DNA of 24,165 nucleotides, taken from the NCBI GenBank assembly GCA_000697335.1, contig JNEM01006062.1, positions 1 to 24,165 on the forward strand, read 5' to 3'. The notes beneath the pieces are model-generated. The model was not told the origin of the DNA and ran no database searches. It saw only the letters and a list, made by a program, of their open reading frames with translations. Source of the stretch: Conidiobolus incongruus B7586. Taxonomy: Eukaryota; Entomophthoromycota; Entomophthoromycetes; Entomophthorales; Conidiobolaceae. Positions 1 through 9,264 of this stretch are shown here, one piece after another. How positions within the stretch are numbered: the stretch's first letter is position 1; each line of letters starts with the position of its first letter. Position numbers and translations under genes: made by a program.

Positions 1-1231
1 ATTGATAGCTTCTGTGATAGAATTCCTTTTTAAAGAACTCGTTTAATGAAGGGTTATCAGTGTAGATTTCATTTTTTGGCAATGGAGCTCGTAAAATTAA
101 ATGGGTCAAATTTCTAGCATGGCTCGCAATCAATTTCATTACAAAAGAATAATGGCTATTCAAAGTCAAATCAACACATTGAACATTTGACATATGTTTG
201 ATTAGGTTAACCATAAATTCTGGTCTTTCTTCATTAGTATAATTCAGTATCAAGGAATTCTTTTCAATAGGTTCTTGGTTTTGGAAACCGACTATTTCTG
301 GAAATCTCTTGATTTGCTGGTGAGATACAGTTTTCACTGCAACTGATTTTGCATTTAAACTGTGTTCAGCTATAGTTTTTATAAAAACATGGGGAATGTT
401 AGATCCGTTCAAAGCGATATTTGTTAACTGAGGGTTGTTTTGAATGATATCAATAAATTCTTGACTAAGATTAGGATAATGGTGATTATTAATGCAGAAT
501 TTAACTAACGAAGGATAATGGGTATAAAATGGTTTAAGTAAAGACAATTCAGAATTTTCGAAAATTAGCTCTTTAACATTTTTATGCGACGTCAACAAAG
601 GATGAGCTGAATTCTCAAAATGCGGTTCTAAAAAACAATAAGTTTTATCACCATAATTGTTACATTCTAGTTTTTTATACAGTACATTTTCAAATTTTAT
701 CACTTTTAAGCTATCAGGTAAAGTACAGAAATCTAATTGAATATCTTCAGAATCAAACAATTTAATTTGAATTAAACTTAACTTCTGAAGATATTTTAAT
801 GAGTTAAGATAATTCATTAAGCTAATCCCAGTAACGGTACATTCAGTCAAAGTAAATTCGGTTATGTTAGTCAAAGGGGATATGATTTTTTGTACTAATA
901 GATGATCTAGCCCAAAGTCAGTTCTAAAAGATCTGGCAAGATGGCCATATTTTTGAGCAACTTCAATAAATTCGTTGATAAAGTTCGTAAACCTGGGATC
1001 ATCAGGCAACTGATGAGAATGTTTTATATGATATCCTTTAGACCAAAGACTTAGTAGGAAATGGGCAAATCGATTATCAAGTGATAGACGATTCCATTCT
1101 TTACCAGTCAAACTCACATTCCATAAGTCTGCAATTTTCAAATAATCAAAAATTCTTTGTAATATATCACCTTGCAATATTTGGATTATCTGATTAGAAT
1201 CTTGAAATAAAATTTCATTGCTAACTTTCAT
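1..1231 (-). CDS. F-box protein with leucine-rich-like body (partial, C-terminus outside window)
   Basis: An ATG at 1231 opens a frame of 410 codons without a stop down to the left edge; the 3' end is missing. Residues about 18-55 form a typical F-box (ILQRIFDYLKIADLWNVSL, then a KEWNRLS segment), the motif that docks SKP1 in SCF ubiquitin ligases. The rest shows irregularly spaced Leu/Ile-rich segments such as LTNITEFTL and LKYLQKLSLIQIKLF, like the degenerate leucine-rich repeats of fungal F-box/LRR proteins. No intron is needed. Upstream, 1232-3315 is gene-free AT-rich DNA. By family, the protein would select substrates for ubiquitylation; the substrate cannot be predicted. The F-box call is fairly safe; calling the body LRR is an inference from spacing. 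Confidence 0.8.
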   Translation of the reverse strand, partial: MKVSNEILFQDSNQIIQILQGDILQRIFDYLKIADLWNVSLTGKEWNRLSLDNRFAHFLLSLWSKGYHIKHSHQLPDDPRFTNFINEFIEVAQKYGHLARSFRTDFGLDHLLVQKIISPLTNITEFTLTECTVTGISLMNYLNSLKYLQKLSLIQIKLFDSEDIQLDFCTLPDSLKVIKFENVLYKKLECNNYGDKTYCFLEPHFENSAHPLLTSHKNVKELIFENSELSLLKPFYTHYPSLVKFCINNHHYPNLSQEFIDIIQNNPQLTNIALNGSNIPHVFIKTIAEHSLNAKSVAVKTVSHQQIKRFPEIVGFQNQEPIEKNSLILNYTNEERPEFMVNLIKHMSNVQCVDLTLNSHYSFVMKLIASHARNLTHLILRAPLPKNEIYTDNPSLNEFFKKEFYHRSYQ

Positions 1232-3315
1232 TATATTAAATGTTAAATCAAACTCAAGAGTAAATTATTTTATTTCATTACGCGAAAAAAGCATAGTATT
1301 TATACCTGAAAAACAAAATTTTCTCATATAATTAGAAAAAAATATTTAAATATATCTTATTGGTCGATGAATTTAACAAATTGTAAATTCAAGTATTTTC
1401 AAGTGTCAAAATATTGAAATAGAAATAAATTGCTGACTAACCAATCATATTTCTTATTAATTAATCATATTACTAATTTATTTTTTACAATTTATAATAT
1501 TTTCAATTTATAATTGGCATATTAATAATATATCATCAACTCTAAATATCAAATATGATACCAATTCTTATTATCATATTAGATATCGGAGTAACCTATA
1601 CTGATTGAAATTTTAATTTTAAAATCTATTTTAAAAATATATATATTATTGAAGCATTCAAATATTCAAATAACTAGACATCATGTTTAATCAAATTACA
1701 CTAGGAATTATATTGATGATATTAACATTCATAATCAGAGATAATATAACAATCGAGATTAATAATTTCTTGTTCCAATTTTAATTTGAAATTAACATAG
1801 TATTTTGAATGATCAAAATTTCTCATTATTATATATTTATATTAGATTTTTTTCTGGGAAAATAATGAATATTTGATGATATCATTTATAATATAGTTTT
1901 ATTATGTATTTATTAAAAAAAATTTAAAAATCTCCAATTTTAAATTTATAAGAGAAAATTAGAAAATGATAAAATAATTTTTTACTTAAAAAGGAATACT
2001 ATATAGAAGGAGAGTTCAAATAAATTTATAAATGATAATTCATAAAAAAACAAATATAATACAATTAATCCATATAAAATAACTGACTTCAATTTCAAAT
2101 TATCTTAGATATAAATAATAACTATATAGAAGTGAATACCATATTAAATATAGAAAATATGTAAAGTTAACTTTATTTAAAGGGTTGAGAATTAATTTTT
2201 TTATATAATGTTGACTATTAATTAGAAAATATATCTAAATAATAACTTTAATTAAATTCTCAAATCTAATTTGTAAAATTTTAAAAAAATTTAGTCATAA
2301 TATTTTTCATTTAAAATATTTTTAATTAGTATTTTAAATTTGATATATTTTTTGTCGTTTGATAAATAATTTATTTATCTAATCCTTTTTTAAATGGAAT
2401 ACTTGAAATAATTTGTGGATAATATTTTTCGAAAGTCTTTAATCATTGTTCATTTGATTAGCTTTCTTGAAATATATAGATTAAAAAATTCTAACATAAA
2501 TCCTTACAATGTTATAATGTTTAAAAGAATATTTCGTAATTAGTTGAAATAATAAATTACTTCAATATTATCTTAACTATTCAAATGAAAAATATATTTG
2601 AAAGTTAATTGAATTTTGATTACATCATCAAAATTCGAAATTTAGTTTGAAATTTGCCCAGTTTGGATAACTCAATTCAATTTTTCGAAAGTGATTAATT
2701 GATATATTGTATAGTTTAAATCCAATTACAGTACATATATCCCCACAATATACTTCAATGAAATTGAATTGAACAAAATAGTAATTTTTAACAACTTTGG
2801 ATCAGATATTTTATAAAGTTTTTAAAGGATTTTTTAAGTTGTTGATTCAAATAGTTCAGCCCTTATTGAAGGATTAACACCATATTTAATGTGGATATTG
2901 TATTTGAATTTTATCATCATCCAAATCAAAACTATTTTACTCAATAAAATCAGTTAATTAAAAATCCTCAAATAAAGAAACAATTCTTAAGCTATGTCCA
3001 ACAATTTCTAAGTTGGGCTAAAATGCATTATATTTATATTATATATAAATGAATAGGTTGCTAATATTAGATATAGTTTGATGAATGATGTGTAAATATT
3101 GAGAGTGATTTAAGTGATCTTGTAAATTTGCGCATTAGTTTAAAAATATCGTATCCAATCATATGAAATCATTCTAATGAATTTGTAACAATTAATCAGG
3201 AAAAACCCTTTTCAAATGAGATATAAAATGATTTACGTCACCAATTAATTCAAATAATTTAAATTTTTAAGGTAAACTTAATTTGAATATTTTGAATTAA
3301 TATCTATTCAACAGC
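1232..3315. other. AT-rich intergenic region, about 2.1 kb
   Basis: I see no open frame with convincing protein features, no tRNA boxes and no terminal inverted repeats on either strand. It separates the divergently transcribed F-box and MIR-protein genes, so both promoters lie in it. A 12-nt word, ACTATATAGAAG, occurs at 1998-2009 and 2121-2132, but in such AT-rich DNA this may be chance. A possible 43-nt 5'-UTR intron (GT at 3272, AG at 3313-3314) lies just before the MIR start. It would be shorter than any other intron in the window, so I do not annotate it. Confidence 0.6.
3221..3240 (+). promoter_or_regulatory. TATA-like box and CRE/ATF-like site upstream of MIR gene
   Basis: ATATAAAA at 3221-3228 is followed by TTACGTCA at 3233-3240, the complement of the bZIP site TGACGTAA. 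They lie about 75-95 bp before the ATG at 3316. ATF/CREB-type bZIP factors bind such octamers and often mark stress-regulated fungal genes. Only the sequence match is seen; use as a promoter is inferred. Confidence 0.3.
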
Positions 3316-4266
3316 ATGAGCGGATACAACGGCAATAACAATAATAACCAACCTCAAGATCGTGGTATTTTCACTGGTATCTACGACAAGCTTACTGGTG
3401 TTTCAACTGAGAGTACCCCATGGACTGGTAACTATGGCAACCAAAACCAAAACCAAGGTGGATATAACCAAGGAGGCTACAATCAACCTCCTTATGGTAA
3501 TCAAGGCGGATACAACCAGCAACCTCCTTATGGTAATCAAGGCGGATACAACCAGCAGCCTCCTTATGGCAACCAAAATCCATACGGCCAAGGAGGTCCT
3601 TTTGCTGGAGGCTGCGTCCCTCCTCCTAACCCAAATGTCGGAGGTAACCAAAGCAATGCGACTGGCTCAGGTCCTCAAAACAACCAATACCCTGTCGTTC
3701 CAAAATCCAACTTTGGAGATGATATCGTAAGATATGGTTCCAAGATTTCTCTCAAACATGTTCCTTCTGGTAGATTCTTGTCATCTGATAATGTTACTTA
3801 CCAAGGCGGTTCTGGCCAACAACAGATTACTTGTAACCAATGGAATGCTGGAGAAAACGAACACTGGCAAGTCCTTCCTCCTGTTCAACCTACACAAGCT
3901 CCCGGTACTGTCGTTGAATTTAACAGTGTCATCAGATTGAAGCATATCAGAACTGCCAAACACCTCCACTCTCACTCAAATATTGGCTCTCCTCTCTCTG
4001 GACTCCAAGAAGTTTCTGGCTTTGGTAATGACACCACTGGTGACGATAACGATTTGTGGGTCATTGAAAAGTTCGATTACAACGGTCAAAAGCCTGGTGG
4101 CCAATGGAACTGCAACGACGCTATTGCTTTGAGACATTTGAGAACCAACCAATACTTATTCAGTCACGAACGTAACTATCAAGTATGTGGTCAGACTCAA
4201 AATGAAGTTGCTTGCTCTGGAAGTGGTAGGGATGAGAATAACAAGTGGAACGTTCAATACCATTAG
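3316..4266 (+). CDS. MIR-domain (beta-trefoil) protein with prion-like N-terminal region
   Basis: Intronless, 316 aa, ATG at 3316 to TAG at 4264-4266. Residues 1-125 are dominated by Asn, Gln, Gly, Tyr and Pro, including tandem PPYGNQGGYNQQ units at about 58-87; a short less biased segment, DRGIFTGIYDKLTGVSTEST, sits at 15-34. Residues about 135-315 hold three MIR-like repeats, with the shared pattern SxIxLKHxxxxxxLxS then W: ISLKHVPSGRFLSS...HWQVL, IRLKHIRTAKHLHSH...LWVIE, IALRHLRTNQYLFSH...KWNVQ. MIR repeats make a beta-trefoil in SDF2, protein O-mannosyltransferases and IP3 receptors, mostly ER proteins. This protein has no signal peptide or membrane segment and so is probably cytosolic. 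Codon use is like well-expressed genes such as clathrin here. The fold is confident; ligand and role are unknown. Confidence 0.88.
   Translation: MSGYNGNNNNNQPQDRGIFTGIYDKLTGVSTESTPWTGNYGNQNQNQGGYNQGGYNQPPYGNQGGYNQQPPYGNQGGYNQQPPYGNQNPYGQGGPFAGGCVPPPNPNVGGNQSNATGSGPQNNQYPVVPKSNFGDDIVRYGSKISLKHVPSGRFLSSDNVTYQGGSGQQQITCNQWNAGENEHWQVLPPVQPTQAPGTVVEFNSVIRLKHIRTAKHLHSHSNIGSPLSGLQEVSGFGNDTTGDDNDLWVIEKFDYNGQKPGGQWNCNDAIALRHLRTNQYLFSHERNYQVCGQTQNEVACSGSGRDENNKWNVQYH
3487..3579 (+). repeat. In-frame 36-bp tandem repeat (coding minisatellite)
   Basis: Two adjacent 36-nt copies, 3487-3522 and 3523-3558, differ only at the last base. A partial third copy begins at 3559 and diverges after about 20 nt. 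Each unit encodes PPYGNQGGYNQQ. Near-identity at synonymous positions points to recent duplication or homogenisation, and the unit length of 12 codons keeps the frame whatever the copy number. Confidence 0.9.
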
Positions 4267-4775
4267 TGAAATTCATTATGTATTTCATCCATGTCATAAA
4301 TATGTATACATTTATTATATAGGTTACATTTTTCATTTTAACATATAATGTCTTTTATTTCATTCCAATTAATTTACAGCACATCTTACCTAGGTTGATT
4401 TTGTATTTGTATTTGCATTCGAAAGTTATTATAGTTTTAACAGCTTATATTTTTTATTAATTAATATTAGTATAAACTTGAGTCACACTAATAGGTCATT
4501 AATTAATAAATTAAGCTTTAGATTAACTTCAACCCAGCCCAAACTTCTCTATGCAATCATTAAAATATAATGACTACCAAATTACTTATTTATTGTCTTT
4601 CAAAATTTTTGTCATCGCAAACCAATTTAATATACTCTTCAAATCATTTGATCATTTTTCATTCAAAATTTTATAAATTTCAAAACCTATTTTTACTTAT
4701 TAAATGCTCTGGTTTTTTTCCCAAGATTATAAATACTGAAAAGTTATAAAAATTACTTTCAATAATTCTCTATTA
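4267..4775. other. Intergenic region between MIR gene and unknown two-exon gene
   Basis: 509 bp of AT-rich DNA holding the 3' region of the MIR gene and the promoter of the next gene. A TATAAATA box at 4728-4735 lies about 40 bp before the ATG at 4776. Nothing else stands out. Confidence 0.5.
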
Positions 4776-5980
4776 ATGGACAACGCTTCTACAAACTCTC
4801 AAATTGAAAATTCTACCAAAGAAAAGTTAATGAAAATAAAAGTCACTTTGAAAGACTTAATGACTCATAATGGAATATTTGGGCTCTTATTAGATAGAGA
4901 TCAAGTTAGGTGTATTGGAGCGAACAAGCAAGTCATTGCTAGATTTTATTGGGAAGAGATTTATAGTCTTCCCAGAAAAAAGCCAAGGAAGAACAATGTA
5001 ATCGAATCGGATATTGAGGAAAATGTTGAAGATACTGAAATTTGGCAAACTCATAAATTGTGTGTTTCATCTATCAGTCCTTTAAACCTTTCAACTAAAA
5101 CTAGAGTTAATATACGACCTATTTCTAACTCAAGAGTTTCAACCCCAGATTCTGCTCTTAGTACTGATACTAGCTCTTCAACTATAGCATCAAACTCGGC
5201 AAAAGACTCAAGAAAATCTATGAGCTCCAATACTAGTACTCCTATATTTCAGAATACTAAAGAGAAGCAATTGAAAAGATTTTGTAATCCGACCGATCCA
5301 CCTAATGTACAAGGTATTTAAATAACAAATATTGCAATTTTACTATTGTAATTATATTAGAAATAGAGAGTGAAACTTCAGTAAAATTAAGTATTAGTCC
5401 TATAATCATTTCTAGTGATACAAATTCTACTGAAAGCAGTTATAGAGATGATTACAAGGATCACGAAGATTTTTTGAATTTAAAAGGTTTATCTCGACCT
5501 GAAAGAAGAGAAGTAATGTTAAAAAATCTTATCTCTACTTTAGCTAAAGCCTATCGAATGAAAAATGAAGTTAAATGTAAAATAAGTGATATCTCTTGGT
5601 CCTCCATTAATGAAGCTGTCCAACTGTACTCTAATATGTTTCATAATTGGTTTCAGAAATTTTGGAAAGATCAAAAACCAGATAATTATGGCAACTTTTT
5701 ATTGCTATTGTATAAAATTGGCGAATTTCAAGTTAAGAACAATTGCTCAAAATTGCTAGATGAATATCTCAAAAATTTCGAAAAATCATCAGTTTATACT
5801 AGATATCGTAAATTTTCACGATTCGTATATCTTATCTGGGAGCCATTAAATGAGCAATTACTATTGAATGTGGCATATTTTAGTCCTTATTGGTTTGATG
5901 AACTTAATCATGGGAGCGTTAAAACATGGAAAAAGGAATTGTACAAGAAAATTGGCATAAGAATGGAAGATAGTATCTGA
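4776..5980 (+). CDS. Unrecognised protein with NLS-like patch and C-terminal helical domain, two exons
   Basis: Join 4776-5313, 5361-5980; 385 aa. The 47-nt intron (GTATTT...ATTAG) is inferred because the first frame stops just inside it and splicing at phase 1 (G|AA, Glu180) opens 205 more codons. I do not recognise the family. Residues 20-62 are an ordered block (LKDLMTHNGIFGLLLDRDQV) ending in FYWEEIYSL. PRKKPRK at 66-72 looks like a nuclear localisation signal, and residues about 100-217 are Ser/Thr/Asn-rich and probably disordered. Residues 218-385 are rich in aromatic residues and predicted helices (NMFHNWFQKFWKDQKPDNYG; YLIWEPLNEQLLLNVAYFSP). There is no catalytic signature, signal peptide or membrane segment. 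It converges on GUK1, with 76 bp between the stop codons. A nuclear or chromatin role is a guess from the basic patch only. Confidence 0.72.
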
Positions 5981-6056
5981 AATCATCACATAATGTATAT
6001 ATCAACAATAAAGTATCATCATTTATTCAAAGAATCAACTGAATTGTTTATAATAT

Positions 6057-6850
6057 TCAAAAATCATTAAAAATAAAATCTTTTAATTCGCTATAAGCTA
6101 CTTCAAGATCATTATTTACAATAATTCTATCATGATTACCAGGAATTTGAGCAAAAGCCAATTCAGACTTAGCAGCTTCTAATCTCTTTCGTAAACTATC
6201 TTCGGTTTCAGTGTTGCGTCCTCTAAGTCTCCTTTCAAGTTCTTCAACTGACGGAGGAGCAATGAATACAAACTTTGCATTTAAATCAGTCTTTTTAACT
6301 GAAATCACACCTTGCTATCAAAATTCGAATTGGTGAATATTTAGCTTTAAATAAAATTTAAATTACCATATCAATATCTAAAATACAGATTTTGCCAGCA
6401 TCTCTGACTTTACGAACAGCTTCAATTGATGTACCTGTTTGAAGGTTGAAATATAATCTAAAAGAAGTAAGAGTTTTGAATATTTACCGTACATATTTCC
6501 AGAAAATTCGGCCCATTCGATAAATTTGCCTTCATCAATTTCTTTTTTCATTTGTTTTCTAGTAACAAAATTGTAGCTAATACCATTTTCTTCACCAGAA
6601 CGAGGTTGACGAGTGGTATCTAAACACGTATATTAAAATATTGTGAAGTCTTAAGATAAATTATTTGATTTACGAGAAACACTGAAACCGAATTTATTAG
6701 GGAATTCTTCAAATAATTTTTTTAAAAGAGTACTTTTACCGGTACCAGACGGTCCAGAAATAATAATAGGTCCTAAATAATTTATATAAGTATATTTCAT
6801 ATTTTTATATTAGTGATGATATTACTTAAAATATTGGTAATTGGGGACAT
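6057..6850 (-). CDS. GUK1: Guanylate kinase (ATP:GMP phosphotransferase), five exons
   Basis: Exons on the minus strand: 6826-6850, 6674-6772, 6488-6619, 6367-6434, 6057-6314; 193 aa. Introns are 53, 54, 53 and 52 nt. The enzyme phosphorylates GMP to GDP (EC 2.7.4.8), essential for GTP supply, in the cytosol. The P-loop GPSGTGKS is at 15-22. GMP-site residues in the yeast pattern are visible: [11 protein letters not shown] at 41-51 and Y57. LDID is at 104-107, with the Asp near Mg-ATP, and the NND turn at 175-177. Length matches the family (yeast 187). The first exon codes only MSPITNIL plus one base; it was chosen because splicing gives Arg-Pro before IIISGPSG as in other guanylate kinases. 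A downstream ATG at 6800 is in frame but would lie inside intron 1. It shares a 135-bp divergent promoter with CGR1. Confidence 0.93.
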
Positions 6851-6985
6851 AGTGAATATTATGATGTGTTATTCCGTTGAAATGGGCTTAAACGCGATTC
6901 AAATCCATTTATATAAATTATGGGTTGATTCCTCATTTAATTTTTTTTAAATAATTTTTAATTTTATTTTTTACTATTAATCAAC
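6851..6985. promoter_or_regulatory. Bidirectional promoter between GUK1 and CGR1
   Basis: Only 135 bp separate the two divergent ATGs (6850 minus, 6986 plus), so both 5' UTRs and promoters must fit here. The middle (about 6868-6910) is less AT-rich than its ends, and a poly-T-rich stretch (6937-6973) precedes the CGR1 start. I see no clear binding motif that I can name. Confidence 0.55.
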
Positions 6986-7517
6986 ATGCAAGAAAATCAA
7001 ATCAATCCAGCACCTCCAATTCAATCAAAATTAGAAACAAATAGCAATATTGATAGCTCTAGAGTATCTGGTAATTATTTTATTTACTATTTTAACTTAG
7101 AATTTCATTAAACCAAATTTAGGTAAGTTCTGGAAAGCTTCAAGAGTACCCTTTCACAGAACTTCCAAATCAACTGTATTAAAAAAGAATTGGAAGCAAA
7201 GAACTGCTGAAAGATTGAAGGCCCAAGTTATTAAACAGACCGAAAAAGAACTTAAGGAAGCTAAACAAAGGGCTAAAGAGGTAATTTATATTCAATTCAA
7301 ATTGAATTTTTGATTAACGAAAAAAAGGAAAAAATGCAAGCTATTTTAGAAAAGAGAAGATATAAAGAAGAAAAATTAAGGCAACAAGAACTTGAAGCTA
7401 CTGTAAATATTTTTCAATCACTATTTTTCAAATTTACTAATATTTAACCTATTTTAGTTATCCGCAAAGAAATTAGCTAGGATGAAGCGTAAAGCTGCCA
7501 AGAAAGGAGCTAAATAA
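6986..7517 (+). CDS. CGR1: rRNA-processing protein Cgr1 family, four exons
   Basis: Exons 6986-7070, 7123-7280, 7328-7402, 7458-7517; 125 aa; introns 52, 47 and 55 nt. The second exon opens with the family signature GKFWK (29-33), then SKSTVLKKNWKQRTAERL and a long Lys/Glu/Arg-rich coiled-coil helix, ending in the basic tail ARMKRKAAKKGAK. This matches yeast Cgr1 (120 aa), a nucleolar protein needed for 60S subunit rRNA processing; animals have the related CCDC86. Residues 1-28 are poorly conserved and low in complexity. The splice joins keep frame at phases 1, 0 and 0. No motif other than the basic coiled coil is needed for function, so identification rests on the GKFWK block and overall layout. 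Confidence 0.9.
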
Positions 7518-7957
7518 TTATTTTATTATCAGAAGTTACCAGATAGATAAACAACAATATATAGATCATCATATCATAAAATCAATATAAATTTTTTCAA
7601 AAATTTCATTATCATTGATATAATATTATTTGAATCATCATTATTATATTTAATATCATTTATGAGTTAATTTTCAGATATTTTTGTAATTCTTTTCTAA
7701 TGAATTGTTTGAATAATATATAGTGCACAGCAGAACAAATGAAATTCGAATCTTATTTTTTCTTTCATTTGTATAAATTTTCAAGATATACTTTGATCAA
7801 AAATATATTAATACCAATTTTTAATAGAGAAATCAATAATTTTTTTGATTAACAATTATTTAATTAAAAGATCTAGAAGTATTTTCATTTCAAAGTCAAA
7901 ATCATTTAATGATAATAATCAAGATAATATTTTTATTGATTGAATAATAAAATAAAA
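7518..7957. other. Convergent intergenic region between CGR1 and ACMSD
   Basis: 440 bp of AT-rich DNA between two 3' ends. It must hold both polyadenylation regions. I see no gene or repeat in it. Confidence 0.5.
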
Positions 7958-9264
7958 TTAAGAAGGTTGATAAAAAGAAGGATCCATATTGAAGAATTTG
8001 CAAGCATTTTCACTCAACATCTTGGCTTTATCTTCATCTGATAACTCATCATCCTCTTCAATCATCTTACCTGGGTGATGTTCACCCAATGGGAAAGGAT
8101 AATCGCTGCCTAACATAATGCGATCCACGCCAATTTTCTTAATCATGAATTTCAAAGTATCAATATCGTGGACTAATGAATCAACGTACAAGTTTTTAAG
8201 ATAGGATCTATTAATATATATGAATTAGGATATTGTTTAAAAATCATCAAATGTAGTGTGGCTTACGAAGGTTTGTTTTTGATGACAGTAGCACAAAGGT
8301 CAGGACGTACTGCCCATCCATGATCAATTCTGCCTAACGTACCCAAAAAGGAACCACCACCGTGAGCAATACAAATCTTAAGTTTAGGGTGACGGTCGAA
8401 AACACCTCCAAAAATTAATGAACAAATTGCCATTGTACTTTCACATGGCTAAAATACAAATAATTAATACAGCAATATTAAACTATTATGATTTTTGTTA
8501 CCATTCCAATTAACCATGGGAACCAAAATTTCTCCATTCTTTTCATATCCATATCCCAAGGATGAACAAAAATAGCGGCACCCAATTCTTCAGCACAAGC
8601 GAAAATGGGATCTAATTCTGGGGCATCCAAGTTCCATTCATTGACATGAGAACCAATTTGAACACCAGCTAAACCTAATTCATTAACACAACGCTTCAAC
8701 TCTTGGACTGCGAGTTCAGGGCTTTGCATAGGAAGTGTTCCCAAGCCTATTATAAAAGTCAGCCAAAGCTATTTTAAATTCAAAATAAAAACAGTACCAA
8801 CAAATCGTTTGGGGTCTTCAGCGACAGTTTGGGCGATATGATCATTTAAATATCTGGCCAAGTCCAAAGTGTCTAAAGGCTTAGCCCAGTAACTGAACAT
8901 AACAGGAACAGTAGACAAAATCTAATATTATTGTAAATATCAAATTTTAATACTTGGTTTTGATTAAATTTACTTGAACATCCACACCAGTATTATCACA
9001 TTCCAACTTTCTTTGTTGGGCAGACCAGCAATTACATTCGATAGTTCTGAAGTTTTTACCATCTTTCATCATTTTGGCTTTACCCTAACACTTTTATTAG
9101 TTTAATATGATAATTAAATTTGTATTAATTACGGGTTCAAAATGGTCTAAACTGATCCAACTACCATAACCATACTTCTTCTTCAAATCGGGCCACTGTT
9201 TTGGCAAGATATGAGTATGGGTATCAATTTTTAAAAACCTTTTATTACTACTAGGTTGTGACAT
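7958..9264 (-). CDS. ACMSD: 2-amino-3-carboxymuconate-6-semialdehyde decarboxylase (ACMSD), six exons
   Basis: Exons on the minus strand: 9133-9264, 8974-9084, 8798-8921, 8502-8746, 8267-8448, 7958-8207; 347 aa; introns 48, 52, 51, 53 and 59 nt. The enzyme decarboxylates the tryptophan catabolite ACMS and so diverts the kynurenine pathway away from quinolinate and NAD (EC 4.1.1.45). It is a zinc amidohydrolase-superfamily barrel. Metal ligands match the known pattern: H16 and H18 (DTHTH), H184 (VHPWD) and D300 (GSDYPFPLG). The catalytic His is H233 (AHGGG); the substrate arginines R57 (DGKNFR) and R244 are present. VPVMFSYWAKP and LGTLPMQSPELAV closely resemble animal ACMSD as I recall it (human 336 aa). 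No signal peptide, so it is cytosolic. Related fungal decarboxylases exist, but these blocks favour true ACMSD. Confidence 0.93.

Noticed and set aside
1998-2132. Direct repeat ACTATATAGAAG at 1998 and 2121 as possible element ends
   Set aside because: It is twelve bases of mostly A and T, with unlike flanks and nothing element-like between them.
3362-3730. Overlapping frames within the MIR gene on both strands
   Set aside because: They are shadows caused by the repetitive low-complexity coding region; only the 3316-4266 frame has domain content.
6895-6906. GATTCAAATCC-like string as a possible tRNA B box on the minus strand
   Set aside because: There is no matching A box or cloverleaf pairing at the right distance, and it sits in the GUK1/CGR1 promoter.
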